This document shows positions 39,210 through 46,737 of a stretch of 46,737 nt of DNA, piece after piece. Origin of the DNA: an uncultured Pseudomonadota bacterium (GTDB taxonomy: Bacteria; Myxococcota_A; Polyangia; Nannocystales; Nannocystaceae); the NCBI GenBank assembly GCA_913061055.1, contig CAJXVA010000014.1:1-46737 (forward strand), read 5' to 3'. A model generated the notes under the pieces. That model was not told the DNA's origin. It searched no databases and saw nothing but the letters and a program-made list of their open reading frames with translations. The translations under genes were made by a program, and so were the position numbers. Within the stretch, counting starts at the first letter, position 1. Each line of letters opens with the position of its first letter.

Positions 39210-42008
39210 CTATCGGTGGGCGGACTCCAGCAGCGCCTGAGCACGTTGCCGTCGTTCCGTTGGACCCTCCTCGCCCAGCGCGACGGCGAGTTCGAGGAAC
39301 GGCTTTGCCTCGGCACCGCGACCGCTCGCGATCAGCACTTCACCCAGCGGGATCAAGATGTCCACGCGGTCGCTGTGGTCCGGGGGCAGGGATGCGTCCG
39401 CAATGCGCAGCGCTTCGCGAAGCTCCTCCTGTGCCGGCGGGTATGCCTTTCGGGCCAGGAGGATCTTGCCGAGGCTGAGCCGGGCGAGCATGACCTTGGG
39501 ATGGTCGCGGCCCAACGCCTCGACTCGAATCGCGAGCCCGCGTTTGCCGTCGCGCATCGCCGCGTCGAGCTCCCCTTCGACGAGGGAGAGCTCGGCGAGG
39601 TTCACGTAGATTCTTCCGAAGTCCGCGTGTCCCTTCGGCAGCGTCTGCTCATAGAACGCGAGCATGTCGAGGTAGCCCTTCCGCGCGGCACCGAAGTCCT
39701 TTCGCTTCGCAGCGTTGCTGGCCAGGTTCAGCTGCGCGTCCCGGTAGAACGCGTGGTCTGTGCCGACGGTTTGTTCGTAGACCCGCATCGCCTCCTCGAA
39801 CCCTGCCTTGGCGGCCATCGGATCGCCGGCATCGTCGTCCAGCAGCGCGATGTTGATGAGCGAGTGACCGATATCGGCGTGGGGCCCGTCATGCAGCCCG
39901 CGATCGATCTCGAGAGAGGTCTGGTGCGCCTCGCGAGCTTTGTCGAACTCGCCGACCTTGTGGAACGCGTTGCCGAGCGTGTCGTACGAGGCGGACGTGT
40001 TGCGGTGCGCGTGACCGAAGACCTTCTCCGCCGACGCGACCGTGCGCTCGGCTGCCTCGACAGCCTGCAGATAGTCGCCGGCCTCCTGCGCGAGGATGGC
40101 CCGGGTGTATTGGATGTTGAGCTGGGTCGTCGGGTCGTCTCCGGCCCGCACCGCGGCAACCTCCGCGGCTCGGGCCATCCAAGACGCGGTTTTCGGATCT
40201 CCGAGTCCGAACCCGTGGGCTCGCGCGAGCAGCAGCCAGACGTTCGCCTCGACGCGGGGGTCATCTGCACGAGCCGCAGCTTCGGGCGCCGAACCCAGCA
40301 CCTCGATCGCCTCCTCGAATCGGCTGTTACGGATCAGGGCGTTGCCGTAGTTCTGCAGATAGCGGGCGAGCTGCGGACCGTGGTCGAGGCCTTCGATGCG
40401 CGTCCGAATCTCCGCGAATGCAGTGAGCGCGTCGGCTTCGCGTCCAGCGACGCCCAGCGCGTCTGCGCGGTCGATCTCGTGGTGCAGCTGCTTCCATTCC
40501 TGGCGGGCGTCTGGAGCGTCCGGCGGCGGGACCATGGTGGAGAGGAGTTCCGTGTCTTCGCAGGTGTCGACCGAGGGGACGGCGCCACCGATCTGGTTTG
40601 CGGCGGCCACAGCCGCGGCATCTGGCGTGGCAAAGGCATCCAGCAGCGCTTCGGTGCGGTCGAGCCTGCGTTGCAGACAGAGCATGCGTCGGTCGAACAG
40701 CGCGCCGGACTGTTCCTCCCGCACGCGGTGGGCCTCGCATGCATCGAGGTGGCCGGCTTTCCAATCGTCGGCGAACGAGGACAGGGCGTCCTCGACGGCT
40801 TGATGCGCCTTCGGAGCTGCCTCGGAATCCGCTTGGGTGAACGCGCCCAGCAAGCTCGAAGAACGGTCGGCGTTCCAGACCTCCTCGATGCGTGCGCTGC
40901 CGTCGGAGCAGAGCGGGCCACGATCCGCCCCGGAACTCGCGGCCAGCGACATGGCACCGCCGGTCAGCCCAAGCGCAATCGCGGCGAACAGCCAGCGGCC
41001 CCGCTGCTCTGAGGGGCTGCGGTGGAGAGCTGCCAAGAGGCTGCGCATGTCGGGCCAGCGCTCGGAAGGATCGATGGCGAGGCCGCGCTCGACCACGTCT
41101 CGGATCCGCTGCGGGACCTTGGTGTCGCGAGGGGCTTCGAGCAGGCGGCCGTCGCAAACGTTGGCGCGAAGCTCCACCAGCGTGTCGCCGGCAAAGGGGC
41201 GGTGGCCGTACAGAGCCTCATACAACGAGACGCAGAACGAGAATTGGTCCGAACGCGCGTCGAGGTCCTTGCCCTGTTCGGGTGCCATGTACGCGGGCGT
41301 GCCGAGCAGGCTTCCGGTCCGCGTGAGGGTGACGTCGGCCTCGGCCGAAATTCGGCCCGAGCCGGAAACCGCCGAGTCGTCCACGGTGTCCCGACCGCTG
41401 GAGAGCAGGTCTTCCTGCATGCCGTCGACGGCGCCCACCAACCCGAAGTCGGTGACGCAGACTCGGCCGTCCTCTCCCATCAACACGTTGTCGGGCTTGA
41501 AGTCGCGGTGGACGAGGTCCTGGTCGTGCGCGGCCGCGAGCCCCTCTCCGGCAGCTGCGTACACGTCGACCACCTCCTGCCAGGAGGGCGCCTTCGCTCT
41601 CCACTCCCGAAGCGTGCCTCCGTCGATGAACTCCATCGCGATGAAGCTCTGACCGCTGAGCATCTGGTCGACCTCGAACACCGTGATGACGTTCGGGTGG
41701 GAGAGCTTCGCCATGGCCCGGGCCTCCCGGAGCATGCGTTGCACTGCCGCGTCCCCCGAGCTCGAGAAGAGGCCGGCGCGCAGGACCTTGATCGCGACGC
41801 GTCGGTGCAGGTCCGGGTCGTAGGCGAGCACGACTTCGCCCATCGCTCCCGCCCCCAGGCGATCGATCATCACGAATCGGCCGATGCTGACCCCGCGTCG
41901 GAGCTCGGACTCCGGCGACGCGGGAGCCTCCGGTACCGTGGCCACCTCCGCATCGGGTGGGCGGAGCGTGGACGCCGTGGCCTGGCGAGTGACGTCCTCC
42001 GGGTTCAC
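39210..42008 (-). CDS. Ser/Thr protein kinase with membrane segment, Cys-containing module and TPRs (kinase C)
   Basis: 932 residues from GTG 42008, chosen because a TATCTT element lies 6 nt upstream; the much longer open frame beyond it overlaps other genes. The kinase domain (about 40-315) has GAGAMGEV, VAIKVL, HRDFKPDNV (His167, Asp169), TDFGLVG and GTPAYMAPE. A hydrophobic segment (LFAAIALGLTGGAMSLAAS) follows, then a Cys-containing part: CSDG, DACEAH, MLCLQRRL and DTCED. TPR units fill the C-terminus, including FGHAHRNTSASYDTL and LGRDHPKVMLARLSL. No ECF sigma gene lies beside it, unlike kinases A and B. The 42086 lipoprotein lies 77 bp upstream on the same strand. Confidence 0.93.
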   Translation of the reverse strand: MNPEDVTRQATASTLRPPDAEVATVPEAPASPESELRRGVSIGRFVMIDRLGAGAMGEVVLAYDPDLHRRVAIKVLRAGLFSSSGDAAVQRMLREARAMAKLSHPNVITVFEVDQMLSGQSFIAMEFIDGGTLREWRAKAPSWQEVVDVYAAAGEGLAAAHDQDLVHRDFKPDNVLMGEDGRVCVTDFGLVGAVDGMQEDLLSSGRDTVDDSAVSGSGRISAEADVTLTRTGSLLGTPAYMAPEQGKDLDARSDQFSFCVSLYEALYGHRPFAGDTLVELRANVCDGRLLEAPRDTKVPQRIRDVVERGLAIDPSERWPDMRSLLAALHRSPSEQRGRWLFAAIALGLTGGAMSLAASSGADRGPLCSDGSARIEEVWNADRSSSLLGAFTQADSEAAPKAHQAVEDALSSFADDWKAGHLDACEAHRVREEQSGALFDRRMLCLQRRLDRTEALLDAFATPDAAAVAAANQIGGAVPSVDTCEDTELLSTMVPPPDAPDARQEWKQLHHEIDRADALGVAGREADALTAFAEIRTRIEGLDHGPQLARYLQNYGNALIRNSRFEEAIEVLGSAPEAAARADDPRVEANVWLLLARAHGFGLGDPKTASWMARAAEVAAVRAGDDPTTQLNIQYTRAILAQEAGDYLQAVEAAERTVASAEKVFGHAHRNTSASYDTLGNAFHKVGEFDKAREAHQTSLEIDRGLHDGPHADIGHSLINIALLDDDAGDPMAAKAGFEEAMRVYEQTVGTDHAFYRDAQLNLASNAAKRKDFGAARKGYLDMLAFYEQTLPKGHADFGRIYVNLAELSLVEGELDAAMRDGKRGLAIRVEALGRDHPKVMLARLSLGKILLARKAYPPAQEELREALRIADASLPPDHSDRVDILIPLGEVLIASGRGAEAKPFLELAVALGEEGPTERRQRAQALLESAHR

Positions 42009-42014
42009 GGGAAC

Positions 42015-42020
42015 AAGATA
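42015..42020 (-). promoter_or_regulatory. -10 element (TATCTT) before kinase C GTG
   Basis: On the reverse strand TATCTT ends 6 nt before the GTG at 42008. Confidence 0.6.
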
Positions 42021-42085
42021 CCGCTGTGCCCTCGGGCCCGCTGAACCCGAGTCGGGCACGCCTGCAGCTCGCACCGCTGGGGCTG

Positions 42086-42541
42086 CTAGGGCCCCGGCAG
42101 CGTTGTTCCGGGATCTGCCAGCGTGAACGTTTGGAGCACGTCCTTCTCCTCGACGCGGTCGTAGAGGCTGGCCTGCAACACGCCCGGTTCGAGGGTAGGT
42201 TCGAGCCGCACCTCGGTCACGTTGGTGAATCCCTCCGTCGTCGACCATCGGAGACAGCGGGTCGGACAGTGCTCGTCGCTGACGCTGTCCTTCGAAGGGT
42301 CGTCGTCTTCGGGTCGCAGCACGGTCTCCCCGTCGTCCTGTGACCACACTCCCCAGGAGGACAGCTGGAGGTCCCACTCCAGCCCGTAGGCCTCGAACGT
42401 GCCGTCCTCGCGCAGCTCAAACTGAAAATCCCGGTTCTCGGGCGTCAGCAGATACGTCCCGAGCTCCGGTCCGTCCTCGTCTTCATGACAAGCCCCAAGC
42501 AGACCACCACAGACGACAAGACCAAGGGTCCAGACTCTCAT
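42086..42541 (-). CDS. Small lipoprotein of unknown function
   Basis: 151 residues. Signal peptide with lipobox LLGAC, followed by an acidic HEDEDGPE stretch. The body looks like a single beta-barrel-type domain, with FQFELREDGTFEAYGLEWDL and SWGVWSQDDGETVLRPEDDD, recalling small lipocalin-like or YD-type lipoproteins that report on a bound ligand, but I cannot name a family. Two Cys in HCPTRCLRW may pair. The ATG has a TATCAT -10 element 7 nt upstream. Confidence 0.8.
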   Translation of the reverse strand: MRVWTLGLVVCGGLLGACHEDEDGPELGTYLLTPENRDFQFELREDGTFEAYGLEWDLQLSSWGVWSQDDGETVLRPEDDDPSKDSVSDEHCPTRCLRWSTTEGFTNVTEVRLEPTLEPGVLQASLYDRVEEKDVLQTFTLADPGTTLPGP

Positions 42542-42548
42542 CGAGCGC

Positions 42549-42554
42549 ATGATA
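42549..42554 (-). promoter_or_regulatory. -10 element (TATCAT) before ATG at 42541
   Basis: On the reverse strand TATCAT ends 7 nt before the ATG. With TATCTT at 42015 it is the closest to the TATAAT consensus in the start-proximal series. Confidence 0.6.
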
Positions 42555-42744
42555 CCGACGGTACGCCGTAGAGCTGTTTTCGGATCTTCGGGCGATGTGG
42601 GAACCGAGGGCTGCGTTGTCCGTGGTACCGCTGATGGCCGATTTGTTTCGGTCGTTTGGGACGGAAAAGATTGGCGTATTTGAAAGCCAAACCCCGTTGT
42701 CGTGCGTTGAGAGCCGCCACGCCGCCGAGGCGTAGGAGCAGGTG

Positions 42745-44172
42745 ATGATGATGAACCGACGATGGATGATGGGAGTCGCGGCGCTGGGTGCTGCTGCGGG
42801 ATGTACACCGGTGGAGGTCGATACCGCCGAGCCGGAGCCGCCCGCGGTGGCCAACAGTCCCGAGGCGACCCCGGTGAAGACAGACCCGACACAGACCACG
42901 AGCCCGTCGCAGGCGGGAAGTCTGTCGGTCGAGGTCATTCCTCAATACGCAAAGGTCTTGGCTGGAACCGGTGGGCATCTCGATGTCCTGGTGCGGATTC
43001 AGGCCGCCGAGGTCCCCGGCGCAGAGCGTCCGCCGCTGGATCTGGCGTTGGTCCTCGACCGAAGTGGGAGCATGGCCGGGGAGAAACTCGCAGCCGCGAA
43101 ACAGGCCGCGATGGAGACGGTCCGCAAGCTGGGTCCGGACGACCGCCTGACCTTCATCTCCTACGACGATCGCGTCAACGTGCACACCCACCGAGCCAAG
43201 GTCGGCAACGGCAAGGCGCTGCGACGAGAGGTCCTGCGTATCACCGATGGCGGAGGGACGGCGTTGGGTCCTGCGTTGCGTAGTGGGCTGGACGAACTCA
43301 CCGACGCTCAGCGAGGCGACAACGCGCTGGCCCACCTGATGCTGCTCAGCGATGGACTCGCCAACGAAGGCGAATCGCGACCCGAGGTGCTCGCGGACTG
43401 GACGTCCAAAGCGTTCGGCAAGGGGGTCGCAACCACGACGCTGGGGGTCGGGCTCGACTACAACGAAGACCTGATGACCCGCATCGCGGATGCGGGCGGT
43501 GGCCGGTACCACTTCATCGAGACCGGCGATCAAGTGCCCGAAGTCTTGGCGGACGAGTTTGCGGGACTCACCGCAACCGTGGCTCGCAACGTCACCTTCG
43601 AGGTCGACGCGGCGCCCGGCATCGAGCCCGGGGAGATCCCCGGCTACCCGAACGTGGTCGATGGCGACGTTGTCATGGCCAAGATCGGCTCGATCTCCGC
43701 CGGCCGGAAGCGCGAGCTTCTGGTGCGCATGGACTACCAGCCGCCCCAAGGCAACACGATGGCGCTGGGCTCCTACACGCTGCGGTTCCGGGACGTGTTG
43801 GACGATGGAGCACCCGTCGAACTCGTGATCAATCCAACGGTTTCGGTCACCCAAGATGCTGCGGAGGCCGAAGCCTCGGAGAACTACGCCGTCACGGTGC
43901 GTGCACAGGAGATCGACGTCGCCTCGGCGCTTCAGGCGGCAAGCGAGCAGGTCGACCGCGGAGACTACGAGGAGGCCCGTCAGGACCTCAAGCGCAAGAC
44001 AGAGTCGCTCCAGCAGCAGGCCGCCGAGAATCCCGACGTCGACTTCGCGCCGATGCTCCTGGACCTCGAGGAGGCCGAGGGAGACCTGGATCGCGCCAAG
44101 GAGAGCGCTGTGGAGCGCAAGCGGTACCAGAAGAAGAACAAGGCCAAGGCGTACAAGAAGCGCAAGAAGTAG
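42745..44172 (+). CDS. VWA-domain lipoprotein
   Basis: 475 residues; the first of several ATGs was chosen because AGGAG (42734-42738) lies 6 nt upstream. Lipobox AAGC, a Pro/Thr/Glu linker, then a VWA domain (about 60-290) with the metal-binding DRSGSM (Asp105, Ser107, Ser109) and a TDGGGTAL segment that supplies the third coordinating Thr. A beta-rich domain follows (about 290-390), then an extended helical, Lys/Arg-rich tail ending KKRKK. VWA proteins of this kind bind partners through a divalent metal at the membrane or surface. The partner is unknown. Unlike most neighbours, this gene has a good ribosome-binding site and a longer leader. Confidence 0.87.
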   Translation: MMMNRRWMMGVAALGAAAGCTPVEVDTAEPEPPAVANSPEATPVKTDPTQTTSPSQAGSLSVEVIPQYAKVLAGTGGHLDVLVRIQAAEVPGAERPPLDLALVLDRSGSMAGEKLAAAKQAAMETVRKLGPDDRLTFISYDDRVNVHTHRAKVGNGKALRREVLRITDGGGTALGPALRSGLDELTDAQRGDNALAHLMLLSDGLANEGESRPEVLADWTSKAFGKGVATTTLGVGLDYNEDLMTRIADAGGGRYHFIETGDQVPEVLADEFAGLTATVARNVTFEVDAAPGIEPGEIPGYPNVVDGDVVMAKIGSISAGRKRELLVRMDYQPPQGNTMALGSYTLRFRDVLDDGAPVELVINPTVSVTQDAAEAEASENYAVTVRAQEIDVASALQAASEQVDRGDYEEARQDLKRKTESLQQQAAENPDVDFAPMLLDLEEAEGDLDRAKESAVERKRYQKKNKAKAYKKRKK

Positions 44173-44202
44173 GACTTGCCGGTGAGGTCATCGCGGTGTG
44201 TC

Positions 44203-46281
44203 ATGCCCGCGATGAACCTCTGCGCTCGTGAAGCAGCCCTCGGTCTCGCATCGCTCCTGCTCGCGCTCGGTTGTGCTCCGCCCAATGCCGCGACGCCATA
44301 TCCGTCCGCTGCGCCGGAGTTTGGGAGCGCAACGCCGGCGCCGGACACCGAGCCCGCCGCGACCGCGCAGCCCGAGGTCAAGGGCATCGCGAACTACTTC
44401 GATCGGGAGGTCGACCTCGCCCCGTTCCTCGCCGGGTTCCCCTACGGCCGCATGCGACCCAACCTCGAGACCGGGAAGCTCTTCTACTACGAGCTCGGTG
44501 AGCAGTACGCGCTGAAGATGCTCGACATCCCGGCCTCGGGCGCCTGGGACCTGACCGCCGGCAAGTCCATCTCGGATGTGGATTGGTCGAAACGAAGCCT
44601 GTGGGGGATCCATCACCACGAGGATTCCAACACCTTGTGGCTTCACGCCGACGAGTCGAACGACGAGGTCATGAACCTGTGGACGCTCGACTTGGGTTCG
44701 GGCGCCCTCGAGCAGGTGACGCACCACGACTACGTCTACGGCCTCGGGTTCAGCGAGGACGAGACGCAGGTGGCCTACCTCCCGCGCAAGGGAAAGAAGG
44801 CGCCGTTCTCGACCTGCCTACGGGTGCGAGACGTCAAGAGCGGCGAGGAGCGCGAGGTGGTCTGCGACTCGCCTGACCTCACCTTCACGTGGTCCGACAT
44901 CCGCTTCGCGCCCGATGGCAAGGAGGTGTTCTTCAATGCGCAGGTCAAGGGCGACCGCACCAAGGGCCAGCTCGTCCGGGTCGACCTCCGCAAGAAGACG
45001 CCGAAGGTTCAGCTCGTCACCGACACCAAGGTGTCACGGAACTCTCCCTCCCCACTGGAGGGGTGGCTGGGGAACGAGCTGCTCTACACGGCCAACGACG
45101 ACGGGTTCTCGAACCTCTACGCCTATGACCGCGTCACCAAGAAGACGCGGCAGATCACGCGATTCAAGGAGGACCTCTCGGCGGAGCGCAGCGGAGACAA
45201 GGTCGTGGGCGTGCACAAGACGCCCGCCGGGTCCACGGTCGTGCTGATCGATCCGAAGTCTTCGAAGGTTCTCGAGACGCGCAAGTTCCCCGGGTCGGTA
45301 TCGCTGAGCGACGCCCATGGCGACCGCGCGTACCTGACCCAAACCTCGCCCGACATCTACCTCGAGGGGTACTCGATGCGGCGCGGTGGCACGTCGCTGG
45401 GCGACATGGAGACCGTGCTCGCGCTGGATCCCGAGCTTCAAGAGCGGATCGTGGCCTGCAAGGCCAGCACGGTGAAGATCCCGACGTTCGACAAGGACCC
45501 GAAGACCGGCAAGACCCGGCAGCTTCATGCCTTCTTGCTGGAGCCGCGAGACCCGGTGCCCGAAGAGCAGCGCATGGCGATGATCACCGCGTTCTATGGC
45601 GGCTCCAACGGCTACAGCAAGTTCGACAACATCATGTGCGCCGCAGGGCTCACGGTGTTGTCGCCGGCGGTGCGCGGGAGCTCAGGCTTCGGCAAGGACT
45701 TCTACTCGCTCAACGACAAGGACCTGGGCGGGGACGAGATCGTCGATGTGCTCTACGCCGCTCGATGGCTGGAGGAGCACACCGGGCTGTCGCCGCGTCG
45801 CATTGGCGTCAAGGGCGGAAGCCACGGGGGATACGCCACGATGCGGGCCCTGACGTACCCGGCGGCGACCAACGGCCGCAACGAGTCCTACCCGCTGGGC
45901 TTCGGGATGGCGCACGCGGGCTTCAGCGACATCAAGACGTTCTATGACGCGACGAACATCCCCGACTGGGTCGCGCTCGAGAGCGGTGACCCCAACGTGG
46001 CCTCCGAGCTGGCCCGGATGAAAGACCGCTCGCCGATGCAGCACGTCGACCTGCTTCGTGCGCCGCTGTTGCTCACCCATGGCAGCAAGGACTGGCGGGT
46101 GCCGGTGGACGAGAGCCGACAGTTTGCCAAGGCCGCACGCGAGCTGAAGAAGCCGGTGCAGTACGTCGAGATCGACGGGCAGGGGCACCACATCGAGGGT
46201 CTCAAGCTGCAAGTGCAGGTGTACCAAGCACGGTTCGACTTCTTGGCCGCTGTCGCGAAGGCAGCCGCGGCCGCGCAATAG
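44203..46281 (+). CDS. S9 family (prolyl-oligopeptidase-type) serine peptidase, exported
   Basis: 692 residues from ATG 44203 (ATG 44212 is an alternative). The start gives a lipoprotein-like signal ALGLASLLLALGC. A beta-propeller (about 70-430) with repeated VAYLPRKG and YTANDDG-type blades precedes the alpha/beta-hydrolase domain. The catalytic triad is visible: Ser540 in KGGSHGGYATMRAL, Asp630 in HGSKDWRVP and His662 in GQGHHIEG. This fits oligopeptidases of the S9 family acting outside the inner membrane. The gene is 30 bp after the VWA gene, so they may be cotranscribed, though no functional link is known. Confidence 0.92.
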   Translation: MPAMNLCAREAALGLASLLLALGCAPPNAATPYPSAAPEFGSATPAPDTEPAATAQPEVKGIANYFDREVDLAPFLAGFPYGRMRPNLETGKLFYYELGEQYALKMLDIPASGAWDLTAGKSISDVDWSKRSLWGIHHHEDSNTLWLHADESNDEVMNLWTLDLGSGALEQVTHHDYVYGLGFSEDETQVAYLPRKGKKAPFSTCLRVRDVKSGEEREVVCDSPDLTFTWSDIRFAPDGKEVFFNAQVKGDRTKGQLVRVDLRKKTPKVQLVTDTKVSRNSPSPLEGWLGNELLYTANDDGFSNLYAYDRVTKKTRQITRFKEDLSAERSGDKVVGVHKTPAGSTVVLIDPKSSKVLETRKFPGSVSLSDAHGDRAYLTQTSPDIYLEGYSMRRGGTSLGDMETVLALDPELQERIVACKASTVKIPTFDKDPKTGKTRQLHAFLLEPRDPVPEEQRMAMITAFYGGSNGYSKFDNIMCAAGLTVLSPAVRGSSGFGKDFYSLNDKDLGGDEIVDVLYAARWLEEHTGLSPRRIGVKGGSHGGYATMRALTYPAATNGRNESYPLGFGMAHAGFSDIKTFYDATNIPDWVALESGDPNVASELARMKDRSPMQHVDLLRAPLLLTHGSKDWRVPVDESRQFAKAARELKKPVQYVEIDGQGHHIEGLKLQVQVYQARFDFLAAVAKAAAAAQ

Positions 46282-46302
46282 ACCTGCGGACTTGTTGGAC
46301 CG

Positions 46303-46693
46303 ATGGATCCGATCACGATCGCGCTGATCGCCACGGGTGCTCTCGCCGGCACCGGCGGTGTCGCGGCGTGGTGGGCCCGGCGGAACGCCAAGAATCGTAT
46401 CGAGGCGATGCGTCGGGCTGTGGAGACCTCGATCCCGTGTGGCGGGGATGCGCCGGTGAGTCTGCTCGACCTGTTCTGGGACCTCGGGGCGAGCGACTTC
46501 GCCTTGGAGATGCTCGCGCACGGTCAGCTGCTGCTCGATGAGCCCGCGGACCTGTCGACGCTGATGCGTGAGCTCCCCAGTCGGATCGCAGAGGCGGGGT
46601 CGTATCGGGCGCTCGTCGACGAGCTGCTCGAAGCGATCAGCGTGTACTCGCAAGAGCATCGCGGCGCGGGAGACCGTCGGGCGATTCCTGCTC
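46303..46693 (+). CDS. Truncated protein with N-terminal membrane segment, cut by contig end
   Basis: About 130 residues are visible before the reading frame runs into adapter sequence. The N-terminus DPITIALIATGALAGTGGV reads as a membrane segment or uncleaved signal, followed by a soluble Ala/Leu/Asp-rich helical region with GASDFALEMLAHGQ. No family recognised. True length unknown; everything after 46693 is artefact. Confidence 0.6.
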
Positions 46694-46737
46694 CTGTCTC
46701 TTATACACATCTCCGAGCCCACGAGACCTCTCTACAT
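46694..46737 (+). other. Illumina Nextera adapter contamination
   Basis: CTGTCTCTTATACACATCT (46694-46712) is the transposase mosaic end reverse complement. CCGAGCCCACGAGAC (46713-46727) is the Nextera read-2 sequence, then CTCTCTAC (46728-46735), which matches my memory of the N707 index, and AT, which begins the next adapter segment. These bases are not genomic. Confidence 0.98.

Noticed and set aside
1-46693. tRNA, rRNA, CRISPR array, insertion sequence or prophage
   Set aside because: I looked for cloverleaf T-loop patterns, spaced direct repeats, transposase/integrase motifs and phage structural genes and found none that hold up.
45682-46722. Long reverse-strand frame starting MGSEMCIRDR
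   Set aside because: Its start is translated adapter and the rest is antisense to the S9 peptidase with no domain pattern.

Overview
The window is high-GC, almost entirely coding DNA with long open frames on both strands. It looks like a draft contig end from a predatory-type myxobacterium, most likely the Nannocystaceae/Polyangia side of Myxococcota. The grounds are four Hanks-type Ser/Thr kinases in 46 kb, three of them with TPR tails, and two ECF sigma factors beside kinases. There are also about a dozen lipoproteins with Thr/Gly/Ser- or Asp/Thr-rich linkers, an IgGFc-binding-type surface protein, and a DUF1592/DUF1501 exported pair. This is inference from gene content; no rRNA or marker tree is available. 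The last 44 bases are Illumina Nextera adapter, so the right edge is an assembly artefact.

Layout. 1-3936: a kinase cut by the left edge, then divergently two tandem paralogous lipoproteins and a diheme cytochrome c lipoprotein. 4030-6789: a large polytopic membrane protein. 6975-11635: a surface lipoprotein, a kinase-TPR protein and an ECF sigma factor in a row. 11763-17001: a DUF1772 membrane protein, a small membrane protein, a large lipoprotein with a pilin-like tail, a Cys/Met-metabolism PLP enzyme, a lipoprotein and a small Cys-containing protein. 17023-21413, reverse strand: DsbA-like protein, DUF1501 protein, DUF1592-type cytochrome. 21570-22816: a DUF4336 protein and a MarR regulator sharing a palindromic operator region. 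22813-28447: a second kinase-TPR protein divergent from a second ECF sigma factor, then a lipoprotein. 28448-28955: a cold-shock gene with a long structured leader and a clear terminator. 28978-33686: a possible DUF2378 protein, an IgGFc-binding-type lipoprotein, a methyltransferase and SerA. 33718-39181: Cys-rich and Asp/Thr-rich lipoproteins, an SDR, a Tat-type sulfatase and two gene remnants (DUF3160-like and YD/RHS-like). 39210-46693: a third kinase-TPR protein, a lipoprotein, a VWA lipoprotein, an S9 peptidase and a truncated last gene.

How it works together. The kinases and ECF factors form two signalling modules (8191-11635 and 22813-26554). Much of the rest is cell-envelope or exported cargo. 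I see no classical defence island, CRISPR array, prophage, biosynthetic cluster, tRNA or rRNA. The most notable non-coding signal is a repeated TANNNT-like -10 element placed 5-8 nt before many start codons (ATG, GTG and one TTG). It implies that leaderless mRNAs are common in this organism, and I used it to revise several gene starts. The second is a Cys-containing module shared by three kinases between the membrane segment and the TPRs.
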